Part shown: piece after piece, positions 16,275-26,554 of the stretch | Layout of the letters: every line of letters starts with the position of its first letter | How positions within the stretch are numbered: position 1 is the first letter of the stretch | DNA from: JAEZBP01 sp963832725 | Lineage (GTDB): Bacteria; Myxococcota_A; Polyangia; Polyangiales; Sandaracinaceae | Assembly: GCA_963832725.1 (NCBI GenBank) | Contig: CAWHVG010000003.1 | Location: 1,860,001 to 1,924,000, forward strand | DNA length: 64,000 nt | Direction of reading: 5' to 3' | Translations under genes and position numbers: made by a program | Notes under the pieces: model-generated | What the model saw: only the letters and a program-made list of their open reading frames with translations | The model's database searches: none | Told to the model about the DNA's origin: nothing

Positions 16275-18821
16275 ATGGCGCGAGCGGCCGAACACGAAGC
16301 GAACCGCTGGCGTGGCTTGAGCGAAGCGGAAGCGACCGCCCGCATGCGGGCCGAGGGCCCGAACGTCCTGCCCGAAGAGGAGCGCCGGAGCATCTGGAAG
16401 CTCCTGCTCGAGGTCGTGCGCGAGCCGATGTTCCTGCTGCTCTTGGCGGCAGCCGCGCTCTACTTCCTCTTCGGCGACCGGCAGGAGGCACTCACCCTCC
16501 TCGGCTTCGTCGTCGTCGTCATCACCATCACCCTCGTCCAGGAAGGTCGCACCGAGCACGCCCTCGACGCGCTTCGGAACCTCTCCAGCCCGCGCGCGCA
16601 GGTCCTGCGCGACGGCGTCGCCAAGACCGTCCCCGGTCGCGACCTGGTGCGCGGCGACATCGTGCGTGTGGGGGAAGGCGACCGGGTCCCCGCCGACGCC
16701 ATCCTGCGCGACGGGACCGCGCTCTCGGTCGACGAGTCGCTCCTCACCGGCGAATCGGTCCCCGTCTCCAAGACGCCGAGCCCGGACGCCACGGACATCG
16801 GACGGCCCGGCGGCGAAGGCGGCGGCGCGCTCTTCTCGGGGACCCTGATCGTCGCCGGCCGCGGGCTCGCGGAGGTCGTCGCCACCGGCTCGCGCTCCGA
16901 GCTCGGCCGCATCGGCGCGTCGCTGCGCTCGGTCGAGAAGGACCGCACGCCCCTGCAACGCGAGGTGGCGCGCGTGGTCCGCCGCATGGCCGCGCTCGGC
17001 CTCGGGCTCTGCGTCCTGCTCGTCGTCGCCCGCGGGCTGATCGAGGGCGACTGGATCGAGGCGGGTCTGTCCGGGATCACCCTCGCGATGGCCATCCTCC
17101 CCGAGGAGTTCCCGGTCATCCTCACCGTCTTCCTCGCGCTCGGCGCCTGGCGCATCGCGAAGCACCGCGTGCTCACCCGCCGGGTCAGCTCGGTCGAGAC
17201 CTTGGGCGGTGTCCACGTCCTCTGCACCGACAAGACCGGCACGCTCACCCAGAACCGCATGACCATCCGCCGCCTGCGAACCCCGGACACCGAGCTCGAC
17301 GTCGATGCGACCCGGGACTCCGAGCTGCCGGAGAGCGTCCACGAGCTGGTCGAGTTCGGCATCCTCGCCTGCCCGCGCGATCCCTTCGATCCGATGGAGA
17401 AGGCCTTCCACCAGCTGGGCGCGCGCACGCTGGAGCAGACCGAGCACCTGCACCCGCGCTGGCAGAAGGCGCGCGAGTACCCGCTCACGCCGGGGCTGCT
17501 CGCGGTCACCCACGCCTGGCACACCGAAGCGGGCGAGGCGCTGGTCGTCGCCACCAAAGGCGCGCCGGAGGCCGTCTTCGACCTCTGCCACCTCGACGAG
17601 GCCGACATCGAGACGTGGCGCGTCCGCGTCGCAGCGATGGCCGAGGATGGCCTTCGGGTGCTGGGTGTCGCGCGCGCCGCGGAGAGCGTGACCCGATCGC
17701 CCGACCACCCGCACGACGTGCCCTTCCAGATGCTCGGTCTCGTCGGCCTCGAGGATCCGATCCGCGAGGAGGTGCCCGAGGCCGTGGCGCTCTGCCGGCG
17801 AGCGCACATCCGCGTCCTCGTCATCACCGGCGACCACCCCGACACGGCGCGCGCGGTGGCGAAGAAGGCAGGCCTCGATCCGGGTCTGGTCCTGACCGGC
17901 CCGGAGCTCGAGGCGCTGGACGACGACGCGCTGGCGGAGCGGCTGGAGAAGACCAGCGTGGTCGCCCGTGCGGTGCCCGCGCACAAGCTCCGCATCGTGC
18001 GAGCGCTGAAAAAACGAGGCCTCCGGGTCGGCATGACCGGCGACGGCGTGAACGACGCGCCCGCGCTCAAAGCGGCGGATATCGGCGTGGCGATGGGCGC
18101 ACGCGGAACCGACGTCGCCCGCGAAGCGTCCGCACTGGTGCTGGTGAACGACGACTTCGGCGCCATCGTCGACGCCGTCCGCATCGGCCGTCGTATCTTC
18201 GACAACCTGCAGAACGCGGTCGGCTACATCGTCGCCGTCCACATCCCCATCGCGGGGCTCTCGCTGCTGCCCGTCTTGCTCGGCTGGGGCGCCATCCTCG
18301 CGCCCGCGCAGGTCGCGTTCATCCAGCTCATCATCGACCCGTCCTGCTCGATCGTCTTCGAGATGGAGCCCGAGCGCCCGGGCGTGATGGACCGACCGCC
18401 GCGGGCGGCGAGCGACCGTCTCTTCGCCTGGCGCCGCGTGGGGTGGAACCTCGCGCAGGGCGTCGTCGTGCTGGGCGCGAGCATGTGGGTGCTCCACGAC
18501 GCGCGGGCGGCCGAGCTGAGCGTGGGTGCGCAGCGCGCGCTGGCGTTCGTGGCGCTGGTGCTCGGCAACTTGGCCATCTTGATCACGAGTCGGAGCAGCA
18601 CGGAGCCCTTCTGGATGTCGCTCCGGCGCTGGAACCCGGCGGTGCCGATCCTCCTCGGCATCGCGCTGGCCCTGTTGGCCGCGGTCGTGCTCACCCCACC
18701 CTTGCGCGCGCTCTTCGCGTTCGCGCCGGTCGGTGCCGGCGACCTCGGCGTCGCCGCGCTCGTCTCGATCCTCCCCGTGCTCGCCCTCGACGCACTGCGG
18801 CCGGTTCCGCGGCGCGGCTGA
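16275..18821 (+). CDS. P-type cation-transporting ATPase (P2-like, Ca2+/Mg2+ type)
   Basis: This 848-residue inner-membrane ion pump has all the catalytic parts. These are the actuator TGES at about residue 158, the M4 motif PEEFPV, the phosphorylated Asp at about residue 319 in CTDKTGTLTQNRM, the nucleotide-binding KGAPEAV, and the hinge GDGVNDAPALKAADIG near residue 590. PEEFPV together with the short N-terminus lacking metal-binding CxxC places it with P2 pumps (calcium or magnesium) rather than with heavy-metal P1B pumps. The ion is not certain. The ATG at 16275 follows CAGGAGGAG, an excellent ribosome-binding site, so the longer open frame upstream was rejected. Confidence 0.93.
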   Translation: MARAAEHEANRWRGLSEAEATARMRAEGPNVLPEEERRSIWKLLLEVVREPMFLLLLAAAALYFLFGDRQEALTLLGFVVVVITITLVQEGRTEHALDALRNLSSPRAQVLRDGVAKTVPGRDLVRGDIVRVGEGDRVPADAILRDGTALSVDESLLTGESVPVSKTPSPDATDIGRPGGEGGGALFSGTLIVAGRGLAEVVATGSRSELGRIGASLRSVEKDRTPLQREVARVVRRMAALGLGLCVLLVVARGLIEGDWIEAGLSGITLAMAILPEEFPVILTVFLALGAWRIAKHRVLTRRVSSVETLGGVHVLCTDKTGTLTQNRMTIRRLRTPDTELDVDATRDSELPESVHELVEFGILACPRDPFDPMEKAFHQLGARTLEQTEHLHPRWQKAREYPLTPGLLAVTHAWHTEAGEALVVATKGAPEAVFDLCHLDEADIETWRVRVAAMAEDGLRVLGVARAAESVTRSPDHPHDVPFQMLGLVGLEDPIREEVPEAVALCRRAHIRVLVITGDHPDTARAVAKKAGLDPGLVLTGPELEALDDDALAERLEKTSVVARAVPAHKLRIVRALKKRGLRVGMTGDGVNDAPALKAADIGVAMGARGTDVAREASALVLVNDDFGAIVDAVRIGRRIFDNLQNAVGYIVAVHIPIAGLSLLPVLLGWGAILAPAQVAFIQLIIDPSCSIVFEMEPERPGVMDRPPRAASDRLFAWRRVGWNLAQGVVVLGASMWVLHDARAAELSVGAQRALAFVALVLGNLAILITSRSSTEPFWMSLRRWNPAVPILLGIALALLAAVVLTPPLRALFAFAPVGAGDLGVAALVSILPVLALDALRPVPRRG

Positions 18822-18953
18822 GGTCACGGGCACCTCTCTCGACACACGCGGCACCTCGGAGCGGCGGCATGTTCACGTGCCCTTTGCGTGGGCACGAGAG
18901 CAGGCCGCCGGCAGTGCGAGCTTCGATCGTCCGCGGCGACGCGGACACGACCC

Positions 18954-19496
18954 TCAACCGCGCATCAGCCAGAACACCAGCGCGGCGCCCAGGCACGTGC
19001 CGCCGATGAGCACCGCGGCGCCGGCGGCGATCAAGAAGAGCTTCATGTTGCTCCTCTTCTTCGCCTGCGCGGGCACGTGCGGCGCGGGCGCGGAGCCCGG
19101 CGCGAAGAGATCCTGCCGCCCCGCCTGCGGTGCGAAGGGGTCCGCCGCAGTCTGCTGGTGCATCCCGGCGCCGGGAAGCGGCGCGCTCGGTGGTGCCCAA
19201 TCCTCCGGCGAGAGGATCATCGTCTTCGGCACCTCGTGCTCCGGCTCGTCGCCCAGCGGAGGAAGCCCCGCGGCCGCGCGGCGCTCGTCGTACGAGGGAC
19301 CCGCCGCGGTCTGCGCGTAGGCGATCGGATCGTGGCTCGGATCCTTCGACGCCCGTTCCGCCGCTTGCTCGTCGTAGGAGCGCGCGTCCACCGCGGTGCT
19401 GCCGTCGTCGCGCCCCTCGCGGCGGGCGATGAGCTCGTCGAACGAGGGGGCTGCCACGACCGTCGCGCTCTCGAGGCTGTCGTGTTCGGAGCTCAC
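18954..19496 (-). CDS. Hypothetical protein with C-terminal transmembrane anchor
   Basis: The 180-residue product has a long polar, Asp/Glu/Pro/Ala-rich N-terminal part with repeated short motifs of the form (S/P)SYDE (APSFDELIARR, ARSYDEQAAE, GPSYDERRAA). One hydrophobic helix follows at the very C-terminus (LFLIAAGAAVLIGGTCLGAALV), after a basic KKRS. This is a tail-anchored cytoplasmic protein. The GTG at 19496 was chosen because sequence further upstream is basic and atypical. The three SYDE repeats may be linear binding motifs. No family is recognised. Confidence 0.7.
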   Translation of the reverse strand: MSSEHDSLESATVVAAPSFDELIARREGRDDGSTAVDARSYDEQAAERASKDPSHDPIAYAQTAAGPSYDERRAAAGLPPLGDEPEHEVPKTMILSPEDWAPPSAPLPGAGMHQQTAADPFAPQAGRQDLFAPGSAPAPHVPAQAKKRSNMKLFLIAAGAAVLIGGTCLGAALVFWLMRG

Positions 19497-19770
19497 GAGC
19501 GCACAGTGTAGCGCGACCGGTCGCCGAGGGGTGCGCGAACCGACGGCCTTTCGCACGCGAAAACCGTGAGATCCGCCCCCGGGACCCGAGTGTGGAGGAC
19601 GATTTCAGCCCGAGCCGAGCGTTCCGCTCGGACCGCCCCCGCACGCTGTCGCTCGATGCCCCGTCGCGACTGGGCCTGCCCCCGTTCACGACGACGAACG
19701 ATTGCCGGCGTGCCCGCCTCGCCCCAGGACTGGTCCCCGACCAGGTCCACCCGAACCCGAGCGCTCCTCC

Positions 19771-20589
19771 ATGACGATCACCCGAACCCTACCCTTCTCG
19801 CTGATTCTCCTCGCCGCCTGCGGTGGAACCAGCCCGCCTGCCGCCACGGCTCGGCCCGAGCCCGAGCCCGCGCCCTCGACGCACGTGCACGAGGTCGAGG
19901 TCGAGCCGAGCGCGCTCCTGAGCGAGGTCGTCGCCGCGCCCGATCGCACGGACGACGACCGCGCCCTCGACGCCGGGCGCCGACCGGCCGAGGTCCTCAC
20001 CTTCTTCGACATCGAGCGCGGCCAGCGCGTGGGCGAGCTCTTCGCCGGCACCGGCTACACCACCGAGTTGCTCGCCCGCGCCGTCGGCCCTGACGGTCGG
20101 GTCTTCGCGGAGAACAACGAGTTCGTCATGGACCGCTTCGCGCGCGAGCCGTTGGCCCACAGGCTCGCCCGACCGGTCGACGCCAACGTCGTGCTGGTCG
20201 AACGGGAGCTCGACGACCCGCTGCCGCCGGAGGCCCACGACCTCGACGCCGTGATCTTCATCCTCGCCTACCACGACTCCGTCTGGATGCAGACCGACCG
20301 CGCCGCCATGAACCGCGCCGTCTTCGACGCCCTGCGCCCTGGCGGCGTCTACGGCATCGTCGATCACAGCGCCGAAGATGGGAGCGGCACCCGCGACGTG
20401 CGCACGCTCCACCGCATCGACGAGGCCACCCTCGTCGCCGAGGTCCTGGACGCTGGCTTCGTGCTCGACGCCGAGGCCGACATCCTGCGCAACCCGGACG
20501 ACCCGCGTGATTGGAACGCCGCCCCGAGTGCCGCAGGCGAGCGACGCGGGAGCAGCGATTGCTTCGTGCTCCGCTTCGTTCGCCCCTGA
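19771..20589 (+). CDS. Methyltransferase-like lipoprotein (COG4798 type), second paralogue
   Basis: This 272-residue exported protein has lipobox LLAAC (lipidated Cys17), then a Pro/Glu linker, then the class I methyltransferase pattern. Motif I is VGELFAGTGYTTELLARAVG, and ENNEFVMDRF, LDAVIFILAYHDSVWM and LRPGGVYGIVDHS follow. It shares this scheme and the surrounding words (RPAEVLTFF versus HPEETLAFF) with the protein encoded at 10201-11121, so the two are paralogues about 8.6 kb apart in opposite orientation. An extracytoplasmic methyltransferase fold is hard to reconcile with SAM use, so a non-catalytic role is possible. Confidence 0.82.
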   Translation: MTITRTLPFSLILLAACGGTSPPAATARPEPEPAPSTHVHEVEVEPSALLSEVVAAPDRTDDDRALDAGRRPAEVLTFFDIERGQRVGELFAGTGYTTELLARAVGPDGRVFAENNEFVMDRFAREPLAHRLARPVDANVVLVERELDDPLPPEAHDLDAVIFILAYHDSVWMQTDRAAMNRAVFDALRPGGVYGIVDHSAEDGSGTRDVRTLHRIDEATLVAEVLDAGFVLDAEADILRNPDDPRDWNAAPSAAGERRGSSDCFVLRFVRP

Positions 20590-20725
20590 CGACGCCCTTT
20601 TCCGCCTTTGTGCCGCGCGCCCTCGGCCGTCCGCGAGCCCCGGCAGCCCAGCGCGTCGGCCTGCAGCGCGAGAGCTTCGCGCCTCGAGCGAAAGAGCGGA
20701 GCCGTCTCACACGTAGAGCCATGAC

Positions 20726-21578
20726 GTGACCCGCCGCCGCACCCTCACCCTCATCGCCGTCCTCGCCGTGCCCCTCCTCATCTCCTCCATCCTCGCCGTC
20801 ATCGAGCGGGCGGTTCTCTACCACCCCCACGCTGCGCCCGAGGATCTCCCGCATCGCCGAGCGCACACCGGGCCTCGAGCGCTGGTGGCTCGACACCGAC
20901 GAGGGGCGCGTCGAAGCCTTCTTCATCCCGGCCGTTGGCGCCTCGCCCGACGCGCCGGCGCCCGCCGTCGTCTACACGCACGGCAACGCCGAGCTGATCG
21001 ACCCACTCCCCGACTGGCTCTCCGCCTACCGGCGGATGGGCGTCTCCGTGCTCATCCCCGAGTACCGCGGCTACGGCCGGAGCACCGGCACGCCGAGCCA
21101 GGACGCCATCCGCGAAGATCTCGTCACCTTCTACGACCTGCTCGCCGCGCGGGCCGACGTCGACCATTCGCGCATCGTGTTTCACGGCGTCTCGCTCGGC
21201 GGCGGCGCCGCGGCTCAGCTCGCCAGCCAGAGAGCGCCGCGCGCCCTCGTCCTCCAGTCGACCTTCACCAGCGTCGCCGACATCGCCTCGTCTCGCTTCC
21301 ACGTCCCGCGGGCCATCGTCCCCGAGCCCTACGACAGCCTCGAAGCGCTCCGCGAGTACGGCGGCCCTGCCCTCATCCTGCACGGCCGGCGCGACGACCT
21401 CATCCCCTTCGCGCACGCCGAAGCCCTCACCCGCACGCTCGGCGCCCGCCTCGTCGCCTACGACCGAAGCGGCCACAACGACCTCCCGCCGCCGGGCGCC
21501 GACTACTGGGGCGAGATCCGGCGCTTCCTCATCGAGAGCGGGATCCTCGAGCAGACCAGCCCGAACCCGCGCAGCTGA
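20726..21578 (+). pseudogene. Alpha/beta hydrolase with N-terminal membrane anchor, one frameshift
   Basis: The GTG start at 20726 begins a signal anchor (TLIAVLAVPLLISSILAVIERAVLYHP). The frame breaks at about 20850, and the protein resumes as IAERTPGLERWWLDTDEGRVEAFF. The hydrolase domain is otherwise complete, with the oxyanion strand VVYTHGNAEL, nucleophile elbow GVSLGGG, acid in GRRDDLIPF and His in SGHNDLPP. The set resembles the BEM46/ABHD13-like and YfhR-like membrane hydrolases. If the single-base shift is a sequencing error, the product would be about 284 residues. Confidence 0.82.
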
Positions 21579-21765
21579 CACGGCCCGTTCTTCGCGCGCT
21601 GTCGGCAACTCGGACCGCGTCGCGCAATCGAGACGGCCAGCATCGACGAGCGGCAACCCCTGGAACGCCCGGCGACTCGGACCGAAGCGCGCACTCGAAA
21701 CGCTCCCCGCCGAGGCGACGCCTCGTGCGAGCGCACGGCGACGGCCGTCGTCTCGTCGACGACCT

Positions 21766-22756
21766 TCAGTGCGTCAGCACCCGCGCGAGCCCGAGCGTGA
21801 CCCTCGCCAGCGCCACCGGGTCGACCTGCGACCCATCGTCCGACTCGTGGTGGTATCGCGGATCGCGGAACGCCGCCGTATCCGTGACCAAGATGGCCGG
21901 CACACCGTGCGCCCAGAACGACGCGTGATCCGACCACGACGCGCCCATCAGCGAACGGGACACCACCGCCCCTTCCGCGCGAATGCGGGCTCCGTCGCGG
22001 AAGCGAGCGACCGCGTGCCGGAGCAGCGCCTCCGAGAGCTCGTCGCCGATGAACGCCACGAAGTCGCCCGTATCGCCGAAGCGCCACGAGTGGATGGGCG
22101 ACGCGAACCGCTGCGTGTGAGGCCGCGGCGTGTAGAAGCCCACGCTGTCGAGCACCACCACCCGCCGCGGCAGCGTTCCCGTAGCCTCGAGGTGCTCCGC
22201 GAAGACCCGACTTCCCATCGTCTCGTGCCCGAAGTGCGGCGGCTCCTCGTTCACGAACGCCACCAGCCGCACGTGTGCCCTCAGAATCCTGCTCCGCGAG
22301 CTGATCGGCGAGCACGAAGAGCACCGCCATCCCGCTCGCGTCATCGTTGCCGCCGGGCGAACCGCGGGCCGAATCGTAGTGCGCCCCGACCAACCAGTCC
22401 GGCGGCCCGTCCGGGTTCGGACCGAGGTCCACGTACACGTTGTCGAAGGAGAGATGGACCACCTCGTACGTGTGGCGACGCGGGGCGAGCCCGGCCTCCC
22501 TCCAACGCCGCTCGACGAAGTCGCGGGCGTCACGGAGCTTCCCGTAGTGCCGCTCGTTCCGCTCACCGATCTCGCCGGCCAGCACGTGCACGTCGGCAGC
22601 GAGTCGGACAGCCAGTTGCCGCTCCTCGCCGGAGGGTGCCGGCGGCCGTCCCGAGAAGACCGCTCCGGGCATCCTCACCGCCTCGACCCGCCATGCAAAA
22701 AGCCCCACCGCGAGCGCCCCCGAGACCACCACGATCGCTGCGATCCGTGCCCGCAC
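21766..22756 (-). pseudogene. M28-family aminopeptidase with signal anchor, one frameshift
   Basis: The product would be an exported zinc-dependent aminopeptidase. The N-terminal anchor is RIAAIVVVSGALAVGLFAW. The zinc-site pieces LVGAHYDSARGSPGGNDDASG (His and Asp ligands) lie in the first frame. After a switch near 22300 (AEQ to ILRAHVRLVAF), FVNEEPPHF (catalytic and ligand Glu) and the distal YHHESDDGSQVDP (ligand His) follow in the second frame. All metal ligands are thus encoded, and only the frame is broken. It ends close to, and convergent with, the hydrolase gene. Confidence 0.83.
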
Positions 22757-22810
22757 CCCCCCTCGGACGCCACGCCCCGCCGGATGTTCCCACCGGCTGC
22801 GCGAGAGGGC

Positions 22811-22838
22811 TTGACATCCCCGCGGCCGCAGCTAACCT
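22811..22838 (+). promoter_or_regulatory. Sigma-70-type promoter of tRNA-Asn
   Basis: A perfect -35 box TTGACA (22811-22816) and a -10-like TAACCT (22833-22838) are separated by 16 bp. The -10 ends 10 bases before the first base of the tRNA. Confidence 0.75.
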
Positions 22839-22848
22839 CCGCGCCCAT

Positions 22849-22921
<73 letters not shown>

Positions 22922-22928
22922 CGACCCG

Positions 22929-22962
22929 AGACGGCTGCGCGAAAGCGTGGCCGTCTTCTTTT
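22929..22962 (+). terminator. Intrinsic terminator of tRNA-Asn
   Basis: The stem AGACGGC with GCCGTCT, extended by a GCGC/GCGT inner pair around a GAAA loop, is followed directly by TCTTTT. Confidence 0.85.
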
Positions 22963-22964
22963 AA

Positions 22965-23022
22965 CTGCACCCGGATCGCGCTCGCGCCCGGGTCTTCGGG
23001 CTGAAATGCTTGGGGCTGCGCG
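22965..23022 (+). repeat. 58-bp dispersed repeat, copy 1
   Basis: The 58-bp segment begins CTGCACCCGGATCGCG and ends AATGCTTGGGGCTGCGCG. It recurs at 37137-37194 with only a few changes (GGTCTTCGGG versus CCTCTTCGGC). Here it lies just downstream of the tRNA terminator. The remaining sequence to 23255 shows no gene. Confidence 0.85.
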
Positions 23023-23255
23023 TCTGCGCAGAGCGGAAAGCCGGGTCGGACGGAGAGCACGAGGGCGCTCTCGCGGGCTCTGGAGAGCGGCTTCCGGCGC
23101 TCTGAGACCTCAGAGTCGGGCAGACCCAGACGAGGGTGGTTAACAGCGGCGGGCGACCTGGTTAACAGAGACCGCGTCCCACGTGTCAGGTTGTGCCGGG
23201 GGCATGACACCGATGCCGCAGTGGTTCGCGCCCGCCGAGTCGTCCGACGCAAGCA

Positions 23256-24548
23256 TCAAGGATCGTACGAGAGGCTGCCCGGATCGATCCGGACCAAGAA
23301 CGCGCCCTCGGCGCTGGTGCCGCTACGATAGAGCAGCATCGTCGAGTCGACGTAGAGCGGGTCTTCCACGCCGGGAACCGAAACGGGCGGAACGTACGTA
23401 CGGCGACGCCCGTCGCTCAGGTCGTAGAGCTCGTAGCCGCGGGGCCGCGAGGGCCCGGTCAGCGCTGCGTAGATCCCGTCGCCCACCACGCCGGGCTGGA
23501 GCGAGTCGATCCGCGCGACCATGTGCGGCGCCAACACCGCGGGGTCGGCCTGGTAGCCGGCGGTCCACAGGTCGACATGCGTCCAGTGGCCGGACGCATC
23601 GAGATAGGTCTGCTTCCAGGCAAGGTCGGAACCGTCGGTGGCCCATCCGCTGACCCACGCCATGTCGACGCTCAAGTACACGCTCGCTGGCGAGCCGAAG
23701 GTGGCCGCAGCAAGCTGCGGCATGTCCCCCCAGTCCTCCCAGATCGCTTGGTCCCCGATCACTCGGACGTGCAGAGGCGTGCCGGTGATGGCGGGACTCG
23801 AGAGCACGTGATTCTCGCCGCCACTCCAGGCGAGGAGATACGCCCCCCCAGACATTTCGCCGACCACGAGGGAATCGCTCACGGCGAGAGCGGTCGGGGG
23901 AGAACTGCCCGTGTCAACGCTATCGATCGGCATTTCCACGTCTGCGAGGCTCTCGACGCTGGCTTCGTAGAGGTAGGTGCGGCCGAGATCTGTGCCGAAG
24001 TAGATGATCACGGCAGCTCCCGTGCTCTGCCCAACGCCGATGGGACCGACCGCGCACACGGTGTTGGCCGCAGACTGGACCTGGCCGGTGGGGCCTCGCC
24101 AGCCTGCCACCACCGTTCCATCGAGTGAACCGAGGAACGTGTACTGGTATCGAGCATCCTCGAACGCGCCAGTGACCCACACGTGACCGCCCGCCCGCTG
24201 AGCGCTGAGGAAGGTCACTCCGGGCTGCGAAGGCACCGCGCGTTCACAGCCCTCGACACCCACACACGGCTCCCAAGCCCATTGCAAGAGCGACGCGGGA
24301 TGGAGCGCGCGCTCGATCAGGCAGTTGTCCGGGGGGCCGTTCATCGCCCTCCAATCGGGATCGGCCGCGCCGGCGTCGCCGCCATCGCCCCGACCGCCAT
24401 CGCGTCCGGCGTCCCGGCCCCCGTCGGAACCCGCGTCAGGCCCGGCATCAGGGCCACCGTCTGCCCCCGCATCACGCATCGTGTCATCGCCGCCGCACGC
24501 GGCGAGCACCAGCGCGACGCCAAAGAGCAGCGCGCGGTTCAGAAGCAT
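23256..24548 (-). CDS. Secreted lipoprotein with Asp/Gly-rich linker, probable beta-propeller
   Basis: This 430-residue lipoprotein has lipobox LVLAAC followed by GGDD. A linker of DAG/DGG triplets (residues about 28-62) is a hallmark of myxobacterial surface lipoproteins. The mature part consists of repeated strands with alternating GGxVWVTGAF, GTDLGRTYLY and SDSLVVGEMSGGAYLLAW patterns, which suggests a six- or seven-bladed propeller. No catalytic motif is visible. It is followed immediately by a second secreted-type gene on the same strand upstream, whose stop overlaps this start by about ten bases, so the two are translationally coupled. Confidence 0.8.
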   Translation of the reverse strand: MLLNRALLFGVALVLAACGGDDTMRDAGADGGPDAGPDAGSDGGRDAGRDGGRGDGGDAGAADPDWRAMNGPPDNCLIERALHPASLLQWAWEPCVGVEGCERAVPSQPGVTFLSAQRAGGHVWVTGAFEDARYQYTFLGSLDGTVVAGWRGPTGQVQSAANTVCAVGPIGVGQSTGAAVIIYFGTDLGRTYLYEASVESLADVEMPIDSVDTGSSPPTALAVSDSLVVGEMSGGAYLLAWSGGENHVLSSPAITGTPLHVRVIGDQAIWEDWGDMPQLAAATFGSPASVYLSVDMAWVSGWATDGSDLAWKQTYLDASGHWTHVDLWTAGYQADPAVLAPHMVARIDSLQPGVVGDGIYAALTGPSRPRGYELYDLSDGRRRTYVPPVSVPGVEDPLYVDSTMLLYRSGTSAEGAFLVRIDPGSLSYDP

Positions 24549-25838
24549 TGCTCCTCACATCGTCTACGGGGCTCGAGCTCGCCCGCCTCGTACCCCACGA
24601 CTCGAACTCCCCCTGGGACGCGCACGGCAAGGCTCACGCCGCGACGGTTGGCGTGGACCCCGGCCGTGACATATCGTCCCTGTCCAACCGCGAACGCCTC
24701 TGCACGCCATTCGCCCTCCTCGTCGGGCGCGAGCCTCACCACCACGTGTGCGTCGCCGTGCTCGCGCGATGCGACGACGTAGAGGCGCCCCGCGCCGTCC
24801 GAAGCGAGACCGAAGGTGTCATGGCGCGTTCGGCGCCTCCAGCTCGCAAGCGTGATGGGCTCGCCCAACGATGGGTCCATGGCCAACAGGCGGACCCGCG
24901 TGGTTCCGACAGTCCGACCGCCGTAGCGCCCCGAGCGCGCGTCGTCGGGTGTTTCCTCGACCTGATTGAGCAGGTAGAGGAGTTGGGTCGCTGGCGCGTA
25001 GGTCGCCGCGAGGACCTGCCCGAGCCCGTCGCCACCCACCGTGTAGGTGCCCACTCGGTACCATTGCCCTTCAGTGACATCGTAGCGGTGCACTCCGAGG
25101 TAAGGTGCACCCCGCAGCGTACCCCCGAATACCCACAGCGACTCCCTCAGCGCGGATAGCACGAGCACGGGATCGGTCAGATCCGCGGGTGGCGCGAGGG
25201 GGTCGCGCATCTCCGAGGTGAGGGCCGCCAATGTCTCGCAGGGGTTCGGGTAGCAGCGACTGACCTTCTGGTCCTGCAGTACGCCGTCTCGCTCGACGAG
25301 CACACGGGCTTTGCTTGCCAACGTTGCGTCCATCGCCAGAAAACGGAGTCCCGTCTCGCCCAGGGTCTCCGTAGGCTCGCTCGGCCCAACCCAGCGCGCC
25401 CCCGGTGCCGCTGTGAACAGCTCGTTCAGCGGCGGGATAGAAAATTCCGTCGGAAGGCTGCAGAACCGATGAACCGAACAGCGATGCAAGCGATCCCGGA
25501 TCTAATCCCCCGCACCTACTCGTCGGGCCTTCGCCTACCGAGGCAACAAACGGTTCGGGGAACGATGCGGCGCAGGCGGGACACGTCCAATCCGAGAGGA
25601 CTAGTGGAAGCAGCGGCACTGCACACGGCACCGCCTCGCGGCTCGGGAGCGAGTAGTCTGGCGTGGGTCTCGGCGCGGGGAGTAACCCACTCCAATAGTG
25701 GCTTCGCCGCATGCGCTCATCGCGTGAGAAGAGCCATCGTGCATGACCGGGTCCCGGAAAAACAGGGCCGACCTGCGCGGGTGTGGCGGTCCAGACCAGG
25801 GCGCCGTGCAAGAGCTTGCCACCATGTTCGGCGTGCAA
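24539..25838 (-). pseudogene. Probable secreted beta-propeller protein, frame broken near its N-terminus
   Basis: The last 316 codons (from 25489) form a continuous frame with propeller-like strands (LWVFGGTLRGAPYLGVHRYDV, TYAPATQLLYLLNQVEE, GRLYVVASREHGDAHVVVRL) and a Cys pair at the end. The only start at 25489 is a TTG without a ribosome site. Protein-like sequence continues upstream in another frame (SDWTCPACAASFPEPFVASVG, then SLASLFGSSVLQPSDG), so a single-base shift near 25450 is likely and the gene probably begins further upstream, up to about 25838. It is coupled to the downstream lipoprotein gene by an overlapping stop and start. The function is unknown. Confidence 0.55.
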
Positions 25839-25880
25839 CTGCGCGGGCCCTGTTTCGCCGAGGAACGGGGCCCGCGGAGC

Positions 25881-26168
25881 TCATGGCACACTGCTCGACG
25901 TGAGGGTAGGCGGACCATGCTGAGCGGGCTCGCACGAGGGACAGCTTCGAGCTCGGTTCTCGGCGATGCGACGGATGCGAGCATCCGCGTGCTGGACCTG
26001 AAGTCGCTCGGCAAGGCCGAGCTCCTCTCCGCGGTACGCCTCATCGGGCGTGCGCCCTCCGAGCTCGACGCGAGGGATCAGCGAGTTGTGGTCCCGGAAG
26101 TACGTGCGGATGAGCGCCTCGAGCCCGGCGAAGGAGTCGAGCTGGTGGAGGTAGAGCCACCGATGCCG
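25881..26168 (-). pseudogene. rve-type transposase, C-terminal fragment (split by IS66)
   Basis: This fragment encodes the last 95 residues of a DDE integrase-core transposase (HRWLYLHQLDSFAGLEALIRTYF, then HNSLIPRVELGGRTPDEAYRG). It abuts the IS66 element exactly at the 8-bp target duplication. Joining it to the fragment at 28809-29839 after removing one copy of the duplication gives the continuous in-frame reading SQLRHRWLYLHQL. Confidence 0.88.
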
Positions 26169-26227
26169 AGTATCCGCTGCACGGGGCAGTGAGGCGGCGG
26201 GGAGCTCGAGGGGGTAGACCCTCGGAC

Positions 26228-26554
26228 ATGGCGAACGCGAAGGTCTGGGCGGAGCGTGTTGCGGAGTGGCGGGCGAGCGGCGAGTCGGCGGAGGTGTACG
26301 CGTCGGGGCGCGGATTCGCGGGCTCGACGCTGCTCTGGTGGTCGAGCCGGCTGGCACGCGGGTTGGGAAAGGCGGCGAAGAAGCCGGAGGGGACGAGGGA
26401 GGTGCGGCTGGCGCGGGTGGTGCGCGCGCCCGAGCCGGCGTCGAGCGCGGCGAGCGTGATCGTCGAGGTGCATGGCGCCCGAGTGCTGGTGCCGACCGGG
26501 GTCGACGCCGCGACGCTGAAGACGGTTCTCGCCGCGCTGGGAGGTGCGTCGTGA
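26228..26554 (+). CDS. tnpA: IS66 accessory protein TnpA
   Basis: This 108-residue first protein of the IS66 set has a helix-turn-helix of the IS66 OrfA type: WAERVAEWRASGESAEVYASGRGFAGSTLLWWSSRL. The C-terminal VIVEVHGARVLVPTGVDAATLKTVLAAL is the usual short beta-alpha ending. It binds DNA and is required with TnpB for transposition in studied members. The ATG at 26228 lies 59 bases inside the element. The stop overlaps the tnpB GTG by four bases. Confidence 0.88.
   Translation: MANAKVWAERVAEWRASGESAEVYASGRGFAGSTLLWWSSRLARGLGKAAKKPEGTREVRLARVVRAPEPASSAASVIVEVHGARVLVPTGVDAATLKTVLAALGGAS

Noticed and set aside
15933..18854. A 973-codon open frame on the minus strand opposite the P-type ATPase gene
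   Set aside because: It is the shadow of a GC-rich gene; composition is Arg/Glu/His-rich without motifs, whereas the plus strand encodes a complete ATPase.
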